A program made the translations under genes and the position numbers. From Prochlorococcus sp. AG-347-I21 (GTDB lineage Bacteria > Cyanobacteriota > Cyanobacteriia > PCC-6307 > Cyanobiaceae): a stretch of DNA of 64,000 nucleotides. The DNA lies in NCBI GenBank assembly GCA_003279055.1, contig QCBP01000009.1, positions 1 through 64,000 of the forward strand, written 5' to 3'. The notes beneath the pieces were generated by a model, which saw nothing but the letters and a program-made list of their open reading frames with translations, was not told the origin of the DNA and made no database searches. Shown piece after piece: positions 58,345 through 64,000 of the stretch. The number at the start of each line of letters is the position of its first letter. The stretch's first letter is position 1.

Positions 58345-58359
58345 TGATAATCATTTTCA
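58345..58359. promoter_or_regulatory. Zur-box-like palindrome between znuA and znuC
   Basis: TGATAATCATTTTCA is a 7-1-7 inverted repeat with one mismatch (TGATAAT / ATTTTCA; the perfect partner would be ATTATCA). It matches the general TGATAATnATTATCA pattern of Zur/Fur-type operators. It lies 26 nt upstream of the znuA start and 100 nt upstream of znuC, so it could control both directions. zur is encoded 0.9 kb away. Fur binding is the alternative. Confidence 0.7.
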
Positions 58360-58458
58360 TTACACCTGACAAGAAAAGGTATCAAATGTTATGAAAATAA
58401 TACGCAGCTTATATTATTGGTAAGCTTGTAAAGTGACTTTTTTCATGAAGATTAATTA

Positions 58459-59229
58459 ATGGCTACTTTAGTCGCTGAAAATTTAACATTTGCATACACA
58501 GAAAAAAGTAAGCCAGCTTTAAATAAGGTATCGGTTGAGATTAAACCTGGAACTCTAACAGCGCTAGTAGGTCCAAATGGTGCCGGTAAATCCACTCTTT
58601 TGAGGATATTGCAAGGACAAAATACTCCAGATAAAGGCGAAATAAAAATTGATGGTGAAAATTTATATAAATCTAGAGCTCTAGTGGCACTTATGCCTCA
58701 AAGAAGTTCTATGAATTGGAAGTTTCCCATTACAGTTGAAAAATTGGTATCTCTTGGTCAAATAAAGTATTCAAAATCAAGAAGTAATAACCCCTTTCAA
58801 ATCAAGGCTCTTCTAGAATATCCTAATTCTTGGATTAATAAATGTTGTGAATTAGAAGCGACAATGCAAAGAGTAGGAATTGCTAATTTGGCTAATAGAA
58901 GACTCGATTCTCTTTCAGGAGGACAGCAACAAAGAGCTCTATTAGCAAAAACTCTTATGTCCCCTGCAAAAATATTTCTTCTGGATGAACCTTGTGCGGC
59001 ATTGGATCCCCCCGCAAAAGAGGACTTCCTGAAAATTGTTCGTCAACTCGCAGATGCGGGACTTTCTTTGCTAGTAAGTAGCCATGATTGGGGCGAGTCT
59101 CTAAATAACTACGATCAAGTAATCGTTCTTGATAAAAGTGTTTTAGCAGTTGGTAGTCCTGATCAAATAAAAGATAAATTAGATGCTATAAACATAAGCT
59201 CTATAAGGGAAAATAATTTCTGTGATTAG
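58459..59229 (+). CDS. znuC: Zinc ABC transporter ATP-binding protein ZnuC
   Basis: 256 residues. Walker A VGPNGAGKSTLLRILQG, Q-loop in ALMPQRSSMNW, ABC signature DSLSGGQQQRALLAKTLM, Walker B IFLLDEPCAALDPP, and the H-loop in LLVSSHDWGE are complete. It is of the metal-type (cluster with ZnuA/ZnuB) and energises zinc uptake. ATG start. Divergent from znuA. The usual znuCB pairing is interrupted by zur on the opposite strand before znuB. Confidence 0.94.
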   Translation: MATLVAENLTFAYTEKSKPALNKVSVEIKPGTLTALVGPNGAGKSTLLRILQGQNTPDKGEIKIDGENLYKSRALVALMPQRSSMNWKFPITVEKLVSLGQIKYSKSRSNNPFQIKALLEYPNSWINKCCELEATMQRVGIANLANRRLDSLSGGQQQRALLAKTLMSPAKIFLLDEPCAALDPPAKEDFLKIVRQLADAGLSLLVSSHDWGESLNNYDQVIVLDKSVLAVGSPDQIKDKLDAINISSIRENNFCD

Positions 59230-59242
59230 AAAATGTTCCTTA

Positions 59243-59677
59243 TTAATTTTGAGCTTGATAACAGTTTTGGCAAAGTCCGAAATATTCGAGTGTATGAAAC
59301 AAAAGTTGAAACTTTCTTGGATTTTTTTTAGGGGCATGAATATCTTTAACAGGACAACCTTCCATTTTCGACGTCTCTCCGCATTGAACGCAGGTCAAAT
59401 GATGAATGTCTCTATCTACGGGAGTGTAAAGAACCTCTCCTGTTGGGAGATGTCTAGAACGAATTAAACCATGCTTTATAAGAACTTGAAGATTCCTGTA
59501 AACAGTTGTCAGTCCCATAACCTTTCCGCTTTCAATCAATTGTCTATGCAACTCTTGACCGCTCAGTTCATCCTCGCATTTATTAAGTTCTTCAAGAAGT
59601 TGTTCTTGTCTTTTGGTAATGTCAGACTTAGTTACCATTGTTTTCAAAATCTTTTTTTGCTTCGTATTTTTGATCAT
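59243..59677 (-). CDS. zur: Fur-family zinc uptake regulator Zur
   Basis: 144 residues from the ATG at 59677. An internal ATG at 59638 (MVTKSDITKRQEQLLEELN) would give 131 residues and fits the family start better. Winged helix: GQELHRQLIESGKVMGLTTVYRNLQVLIKHGLI. Dimer domain with HHLTCVQCGETSKMEGCP and the C-terminal GLCQNCYQ, i.e. two CxxC pairs that make the structural zinc site. The Zur identity (rather than Fur or PerR) rests on the location between znuC and znuB. Regulatory zinc ligands (His/Asp) are present in the DRDIHH segment. Confidence 0.9.
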   Translation of the reverse strand: MIKNTKQKKILKTMVTKSDITKRQEQLLEELNKCEDELSGQELHRQLIESGKVMGLTTVYRNLQVLIKHGLIRSRHLPTGEVLYTPVDRDIHHLTCVQCGETSKMEGCPVKDIHAPKKNPRKFQLLFHTLEYFGLCQNCYQAQN

Positions 59678-59694
59678 ACCGAATCTTTCGAATA

Positions 59695-60480
59695 ATGTCT
59701 TTTATTAATAACAACTGGTGGCTGGTTCCATTAATAATAACTATATTCTCTGGGATTTTATGCCCAGCTATGGGAACTGTATTAATCACTCATAAGAGAT
59801 TATTACAAGTTAATTTAATCTCTCATTGTGTGTTGCCTGGACTTGCTCTCGCATTAGCGCTTGGAATTCACCCCTCAATTGGTGGTGTTATAAGTGGTCT
59901 TCTGGGCTCAGTAATTGCGGAAAGTTTAACTAATAGAAAAAGTGAAAATTATGAAGCAGTTATGAATACTATTCTCGCTGGAATGCTTGGATTTGGGGTC
60001 CTTATAATCCCTTTACTCGGAATAAGGATTGATTTGGAGGCAGTATTATTTGGCGATTTATTGACAGCAAATTTTGGAGATTTACTTAGAACAATAATTG
60101 CTTTTTTAGTATTTATACTTTTAATGACTTTTGGATATGAAAAGGTTGTTTATGTGGGATTGGATCCAGAAGGTGCATCCGCGAGCGGTATAAACGTTTC
60201 TTTATTAAATCTCGCTTTGAGTTTTACGACGGCATTAGTAATTGTTAGTTCAATGTCAGCAGTGGGAGTGATTCTTGTAATTGCTCTTCTTTCTACGCCA
60301 ACTTTGTTAGGGCTAAATAAGGCTCATAGTTTAAGAATTGCAATGATGAGGTCTTCATTTTTTGGATTATGCATTTCACTTCTTGGATTTATTCTTTCTA
60401 TAGTCTTTAATCTTTCGCCCGGGCCTGCAATTAGTGTTATTTGTGTTGCATCTCTTTTAATTCCTAAGCTTCGCAAATAG
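59695..60480 (+). CDS. znuB: Zinc ABC transporter permease ZnuB
   Basis: 261 residues with about eight predicted membrane helices of the ABC-3 family. LITHKRLLQVNLISHCVLPGLALAL opens the family signature and YVGLDPEGASASGINVSLLN contains the cytosolic coupling region. Forms the zinc channel with ZnuC and ZnuA. ATG at 59695, only 17 nt from the first zur start (56 nt if zur starts at 59638), so its promoter must lie in or near the zur 5' end. Short palindrome CGAATCTTTCG at 59680-59690. Confidence 0.93.
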   Translation: MSFINNNWWLVPLIITIFSGILCPAMGTVLITHKRLLQVNLISHCVLPGLALALALGIHPSIGGVISGLLGSVIAESLTNRKSENYEAVMNTILAGMLGFGVLIIPLLGIRIDLEAVLFGDLLTANFGDLLRTIIAFLVFILLMTFGYEKVVYVGLDPEGASASGINVSLLNLALSFTTALVIVSSMSAVGVILVIALLSTPTLLGLNKAHSLRIAMMRSSFFGLCISLLGFILSIVFNLSPGPAISVICVASLLIPKLRK

Positions 60481-60627
60481 TTAAATCTTAAATGTCCAAT
60501 CAGAGTTTAATGCTTGAGCTTCTGGATTGTTTTTTAAAGCTAATTCCATAGCCTCTTTTTTATTATTAGCTATAACAACTTCATCAAATTCCTTTCCATT
60601 TTTTTTGAGACTTACTTTGAAACGCAT
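60481..60627 (-). CDS. Micro-protein, 48 aa
   Basis: ATG at 60627 to TAA at 60481, 49 codons. The product starts MRFKVSLKKNGKEFDEVVIA and continues with ANNKKEAMELALKNNPEAQA and a Trp near the end. It reads as a compact beta-beta-alpha domain, with codon use like its neighbours and no membrane segment. Not recognised. The stop abuts the znuB stop (convergent). Confidence 0.65.
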   Translation of the reverse strand: MRFKVSLKKNGKEFDEVVIANNKKEAMELALKNNPEAQALNSDWTFKI

Positions 60628-60712
60628 AAAAAAATTTTTTAATTAATCAAAAGTTAACCACTAAGCAACTAGATTTAAATACTATTAAGAGTTAATTGAT
60701 GAAATAGAAACT

Positions 60713-60961
60713 TTAATTATTTTGAAGTTTTTCTACTACAGATTCTTTCTCAATCTTAGCTACATCCTGTAATCCATTAGCATCAAACCATGGAGCGTTT
60801 TCCCAATTAAATCCTTCCCCAAACGTATTATCGGGAGCAGCTACGTACCAGTGACATGATGTATCGGGAACATCTACAGCACATTTTGACCAGTCAGCTT
60901 CCCACTGTGGAACTTGTACCCACATCACAGATGCTAATAAAAAAGAAAAAATAAAATTCAT
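60713..60961 (-). CDS. Small exported protein
   Basis: 82 codons, ATG at 60961. A signal peptide (residues 1-15) is followed by a Trp-rich mature part: WVQVPQWEADWSKCAVDVPD, then SCHWYVAAPDNTFGEGFNW. Two Cys (KCAV and SCHW) may form a disulfide. The C-terminal tail is charged. Not recognised. It faces the periplasm or lumen. Minus-strand run of small genes with 60971-61114 just upstream. Confidence 0.65.
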   Translation of the reverse strand: MNFIFSFLLASVMWVQVPQWEADWSKCAVDVPDTSCHWYVAAPDNTFGEGFNWENAPWFDANGLQDVAKIEKESVVEKLQNN

Positions 60962-60970
60962 AATTATCGT

Positions 60971-61114
60971 TTAGCAAAATTTTGAAAGGTTTTTTTCGCA
61001 TTCTTTCTTTCTTTTCTTCCAGTAATTCTCAAGTATTTGATATTTATGCTTATTCTTAAATTGACTTTTATGAATATTATTCTGATTAAGAACTGAAGTA
61101 TTTTTGATTTTCAT
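60971..61114 (-). CDS. Basic micro-protein, 47 aa
   Basis: ATG at 61114 to TAA at 60971. Lys-rich: HKSQFKNKHKYQILENYWKK then RKKECEKNLSKFC at the end. Two Cys, no membrane segment. Likely helical in its second half (NYWKKRKKECEKNL). It is 10 nt upstream of the exported protein gene, on the same strand. Not recognised; could be a nucleic-acid or ribosome contact protein, but that is a guess. Confidence 0.5.
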   Translation of the reverse strand: MKIKNTSVLNQNNIHKSQFKNKHKYQILENYWKKRKKECEKNLSKFC

Positions 61115-61191
61115 GACTCAACTTGGCTATTTAGAACATATTTAAGACACTTTATAGATTTTTTGAAGTGAATTTATACTTAATTTTTGTC

Positions 61192-61323
61192 TTACTTTGT
61201 TGGTAAGTATTTTTCGGGATTATTTTCAATATAAGTAAGTGAATATTTAACTACTCCTACTATTACTGAAAAAAGAGCAATTGCCGAAATAATAAAAATA
61301 ATTTTTTTGTAAATGCTTTTCAT
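61192..61323 (-). CDS. Single-span micro-protein, 43 aa
   Basis: ATG at 61323 to TAA at 61192. One membrane span at about residues 8-26 followed by a short polar tail ending NNPEKYLPTK. The frame is open upstream without stop to about 61395. An in-frame TTG at 61365 would add a charged N terminus of 14 residues (starting GVNEKDDQKHKKF), which looks coding. So the true start may be upstream of the ATG. Not recognised. Confidence 0.5.
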   Translation of the reverse strand: MKSIYKKIIFIISAIALFSVIVGVVKYSLTYIENNPEKYLPTK

Positions 61324-61592
61324 GAATTTTTTATGTTTTTGATCATCTTTTTCATTAACGCCCAATTTTTCTGAAAGATTTAAATAATTAGTAATTTATA
61401 CTTTACCCTTTTAAATTACTTACGGAGTAGATTGAATATATCAGAAACTCCTCATACATCTTTTTCTGTTAACTTTAAAAGTACTCCACCGAAATGTCTG
61501 TATATTTTTTTGTATTTTTTAGGATGTGACAGTTAAGATAGAGGTCTATTAGGTATTACATATTTTAAATTTAAGTGTGATATTAAGGTTGT

Positions 61593-61687
61593 GTGTAGGA
61601 GGAATTGATTTATTTCAGTGGAAACAAGGAAACACTTGATATAAATCAATTTTTAAAAGATCTCTCTCTGAGGGATCTTTTTTTTTT
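61593..61687 (+). ncRNA. Yfr2-family small RNA
   Basis: About 95 nt. A stem TTGATTTAT/ATAAATCAA (61605-61613 with 61641-61649) and an inner AGTG/CACT pair close a large loop holding the tandem motif GGAAACAAGGAAACA (61620-61634), the hallmark of the Yfr2 family. The 3' end is an intrinsic terminator, AAGATCTCTC/GAGGGATCTT with a TCT loop (61657-61679), then a T run. A TATTAA at 61581-61586 is a fitting -10 with start near 61593. Targets of this family are not settled. The upstream stretch 61324-61580 shows no other gene. Confidence 0.85.
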
Positions 61688-61815
61688 GATTATTAGGAAT
61701 ATATATTAAATCAGGAATATAAAAACTTATTTGCTTTCCTTAAAAATAATGAGAGTAGTCCTTCCAAATTAGTAATTTGATTCGTTAGATTATGAGTCGT
61801 TAAATTCTTCTGTTA

Positions 61816-62199
61816 ATGCAAATACTTTTTTTAGCAATTTTAATTTGTTCAAGCTTTTTATTCCCTTCTTCATCATTTGCCTCACATATAGAACTAAAAC
61901 CTTGTGTAGAGATTGCTCATTGTGTACGAGAAGAATGGGAGGTAAACAATATTGATAAACCTTTTGAAGAGATTAAAACATTTATCGAAAACACTCCAAG
62001 AACTGAGATTGTAGAAATTGATGGTGATTATCTTCATGCTGAAGCAACAAGTAAATGGATGAAGTATGTAGACGACTTAGAAGTATCCTTTCTACCTGAA
62101 TCAAACATCTTATCAATAAGATCAGAATCAAGAGTTGGAGAAAGTGATTTGGGAGTGAATCAAAAAAGAGTTAATTTATTAAAATCCCAGATGTTTTAA
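61816..62199 (+). CDS. DUF1499 family exported protein
   Basis: 127 codons, ATG at 61816. A signal peptide at about residues 1-22 ends near SSFASH. The mature domain has the DUF1499 pattern with FIENTPRTEIVEIDGDYLHA, EATSKWMKYVDDLEVSF and the end SRVGESDLGVNQKRVNLL. Function unknown; the family is common in cyanobacteria and plastids. It follows the Yfr2-type terminator by about 130 nt. Confidence 0.8.
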   Translation: MQILFLAILICSSFLFPSSSFASHIELKPCVEIAHCVREEWEVNNIDKPFEEIKTFIENTPRTEIVEIDGDYLHAEATSKWMKYVDDLEVSFLPESNILSIRSESRVGESDLGVNQKRVNLLKSQMF

Positions 62200-62338
62200 G
62201 ATAAAAAGTAAATAAAATATTTTGTTTTTATTGTTTTTTGTATAATTTTTCCATTTAAAAAAAAAATTAGCAGATAAAAAAGTAATAATTATCATCATGC
62301 CTCGATAATGGCAAATTTATTAGATTTTCTCTGAAAAG

Positions 62339-62623
62339 ATGATCATAAATTTTATATATTTATTGTTATCTAGTTTTGTTTTTTTCTGGTTTTATATAAA
62401 CATTAAAAAATATGGACTTAAATGGATAATAAAAGGTTTTTTTCAAATTGGAATATTGGTATTATTCATTGGAGGGTTTTTCAAAATATTTTTCACCTTA
62501 CCCCCTAATTTATTTATAAAAATATTTTTTCTTATTATTTATACATGGTGCACTGTTGGAATAAATGTAAATTTCATGATCCCTTTGATTAGTTTGATTG
62601 ACCAAAAAATAGTGAAAAAATAA
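62339..62623 (+). CDS. Hypothetical membrane protein, 94 aa
   Basis: ATG at 62339. Three membrane segments (about 2-20, 33-53, 58-80) make up most of the chain. Not recognised. The 139-nt gap upstream is AT-rich and non-coding on both strands. Confidence 0.55.
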   Translation: MIINFIYLLLSSFVFFWFYINIKKYGLKWIIKGFFQIGILVLFIGGFFKIFFTLPPNLFIKIFFLIIYTWCTVGINVNFMIPLISLIDQKIVKK

Positions 62624-62698
62624 AACTAAAATATGCCTTAATTGTCAGTACAAAAATAAATCTATTTCCTTAATCTGCAATATTAAAATTTATAAGAT

Positions 62699-62809
62699 TT
62701 ATTTTTTTCCTTTTGAAAGTCTTTTTCTTGTATACCTAGTTTTTAATGCCAAGTCTGTCATTATAAATATTCCAAATAAAAGAATGATTATTCCAATAAA
62801 GTATTTCAT
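62699..62809 (-). CDS. Single-span micro-protein, 36 aa
   Basis: ATG at 62809 to TAA at 62699. One membrane span from residue 3 to 17 (YFIGIIILLFGIFIM), then a short basic tail ending RKRLSKGKK. It has the size and form of the accessory peptides of photosynthetic complexes, but matches no named one that I recognise. Confidence 0.5.
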   Translation of the reverse strand: MKYFIGIIILLFGIFIMTDLALKTRYTRKRLSKGKK

Positions 62810-62839
62810 TATTTTTTATGTAATTACTATGTTTGAGAT

Positions 62840-63247
62840 TTATTCATTATGCCAACTAATTTTAATATCTATTTCTTGAGATAAATTTCTTGTAACTGGA
62901 CATTCTTTTGAAGCTTTTTTCAAAAAATCAATAGTTTCATTAGAAGTGCTCTCTGGAATAAAAATATCTATTATTAGTTCTTTTATCTTCCTCTCGCTAT
63001 TTTGTGTCATTACTTTTTCAATATTTAAAAATATACCTTTCAAATCAAATCCTTTCGATTTAGCTTTAATTGCCATAATGGTTAGCAGGCAAGTACCTAG
63101 AGATGTTGCTAATAAATCAGTTGGAGAAAAACTTTCACCTTTGCCGCAGTGATCTAAAGGTGCATCAGTTCTAATAAGACTTCCAGATTGTAGATGAATA
63201 GCCTCACAGTTTAAATTCCCTAAATAAGAACATTTAACTTTAGTCAT
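62840..63247 (-). CDS. OsmC/Ohr family protein
   Basis: 135 residues. The two redox Cys of the family are present: LGTCLLTIMAIKAKSKGF after SFSPTDLLATS, and KECPVTRNLSQEI near the C terminus. The family reduces organic hydroperoxides with thiols. The spacing fits the YhfA/OsmC-like branch better than classical Ohr. ATG start, no signal peptide; cytosolic. Confidence 0.88.
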   Translation of the reverse strand: MTKVKCSYLGNLNCEAIHLQSGSLIRTDAPLDHCGKGESFSPTDLLATSLGTCLLTIMAIKAKSKGFDLKGIFLNIEKVMTQNSERKIKELIIDIFIPESTSNETIDFLKKASKECPVTRNLSQEIDIKISWHNE

Positions 63248-63375
63248 TTTAAAAAATTAAATTAGGAAAATATTATTAGTAAAAAAATTATGGAACATAA
63301 AAATATTATTGATGAGAAATTTTTTATTTGCATATTACTGGAGTATTAAAGAAATTTATCATTCAAGTTTTGAAA

Positions 63376-63615
63376 TCAGTTTTTATATCCATATTCCTCT
63401 AAGCAATATTCAATTAATTCAATTGATTTATTAAGAGTTCTTTTATTTTTATTTTCTAGATCGAAGCATTCATTTAAAACACGTATAGATTCATTTAAGA
63501 ATGCTTCTTTATTTTTTAAATCTTTAACTTGATTTATGTAAATTAATTTTTTAATCCCAATAAGGGAAAATATGATTATTGATATTGTAAAAATTGCTAT
63601 TTTTAATTTATTCAT
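63376..63615 (-). CDS. Hypothetical membrane-anchored protein, 79 aa
   Basis: ATG at 63615. One N-terminal membrane span at about residues 6-24 is followed by a charged helical segment (KDLKNKEAFLNESIRVL) and two Cys (NECFDLEN and IEYCLEEYG). Probably a coiled coil on one side of the membrane. Not recognised. Confidence 0.55.
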   Translation of the reverse strand: MNKLKIAIFTISIIIFSLIGIKKLIYINQVKDLKNKEAFLNESIRVLNECFDLENKNKRTLNKSIELIEYCLEEYGYKN

Positions 63616-63679
63616 ACAATTAGTTATTATAAATATTTTAATTTACTTAGTATCTGAAAACTTTACATAGCTTATAAAA

Positions 63680-63781
63680 CTAAGTAATTACATATGTAGC
63701 TGCTGTTATTGCTATGGCAGTAATTGAAATGAAGATGTATGGAACAACCTTTAAAGGTATATATAGATTATTTTTAGACAT
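63680..63781 (-). CDS. Single-span micro-protein, 33 aa
   Basis: ATG at 63781 to TAG at 63680. Almost wholly one membrane span (YIFISITAIAITAATYVIT), with a short polar start. Similar in build to small photosystem or NDH subunits, but not one that I recognise. Downstream of it in genome order, 63782-64000 holds no gene I can support. Confidence 0.45.
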   Translation of the reverse strand: MSKNNLYIPLKVVPYIFISITAIAITAATYVIT

Positions 63782-64000
63782 AACTAAACTTTTATACAAA
63801 TAATTACATTCCCTTTAAACTTTATAAGTCTTCAAATATACAAATTAATTTTCTTTGTATAAATTCAATCCTTTTAAAGATTAACAATTTATATTCATTG
63901 AATTTTCATTAAATAAAGTATCTCTAAATCTTGTCTTGAGTTCGATATTTTTCTTTTTAAAAAGATTAATTCTTCTTGGCTCATTTTTGATTCTTTTATC

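Noticed and set aside
61447-61457. ACTCCTCATAC, one base different from the Yfr1 core
   Set aside because: No flanking hairpin or terminator of the Yfr1 type nearby; a chance match is likely.
62293-62306. Fur/Zur-like AT-rich palindrome (TAATAATTATCA) upstream of the 94-aa membrane protein
   Set aside because: Only one half-site fits the operator; the other matches four of seven bases, which is expected by chance in such AT-rich DNA.
63881-64000. Minus-strand frames at the window end: a 29-codon ORF (63895-63984) and a frame open to the edge ending at 63881
   Set aside because: Two overlapping frames compete, neither has a ribosome-binding site or recognisable motif, and one runs off the window.

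Overview
The window is a stretch of a strongly AT-rich, tightly packed cyanobacterial chromosome. It carries chlorophyll (chlI), carotenoid (crtE, crtL), photosynthetic electron transport (petH, petG, cytM), circadian output (sasA), OpcA-dependent G6PDH and pseudocobalamin (cobB) genes. It also carries the small RNA Yfr1 between guaB and trxA, an arrangement known from Prochlorococcus. Together with small gene size, short intergenic gaps and many very small membrane proteins, this points to a high-light Prochlorococcus. That assignment rests on gene content and order, not on a database comparison.

Layout. 1-10.6 kb: 5'-truncated clpC, then a glycerol-dehydrogenase-like gene and a hydrolase (+), cdsA and a PLP decarboxylase (-), an ABC1 kinase and a short RodZ-like protein (+), malQ (-). 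10.8-20.4 kb: prs, two small minus genes (one CpeS-like), sasA, tRNA-Glu, an SRPBCC protein, petH, and the tight zwf-opcA-cobB operon. 20.4-32.1 kb: a divergent-PAP2 membrane protein, crtE and folD (-), a PgpH-like HD protein (+), leuA (-), a GH57 glucan enzyme (+), crtL and gyrA (-). 32.2-40.6 kb: a mostly plus-strand housekeeping run (guaB-type, Yfr1, trxA, hisH, rsmD, cytM, a SpoU methyltransferase, chlI, ruvC, 5-FCL, sufE, hom) with petG (39 aa) hidden on the minus strand.

40.6-53.6 kb is more variable: an oligopeptide-type ABC substrate-binding protein and permease without ATPase, a DUF1400 hydrolase, an MFS transporter, a PfkB kinase, a lumenal pentapeptide-repeat protein, a cupin-like protein, and the conserved trio transglutaminase / alpha-E / circularly permuted ATP-grasp. 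53.0-54.3 kb holds small Cys-rich proteins and a 558-nt gene-free stretch. That stretch has a strong minus-strand terminator and a 10-codon ORF with a perfect Shine-Dalgarno.

54.3-60.5 kb is a zinc locus: WD40 protein, CobW/COG0523 GTPase and znuA on the minus strand, divergent from znuC, then zur (-) and znuB (+). A Zur-box-like palindrome lies between znuA and znuC. ZnuA and the CobW GTPase appear to share an inserted domain of about 105 residues, which is the most interesting observation here. 60.5-64 kb is a patch of micro-proteins (33-94 aa) plus a Yfr2-family small RNA, a DUF1499 protein and an OsmC protein.

No insertion sequence, prophage, CRISPR array or rRNA was seen. One tRNA gene (Glu, UUC) is present.
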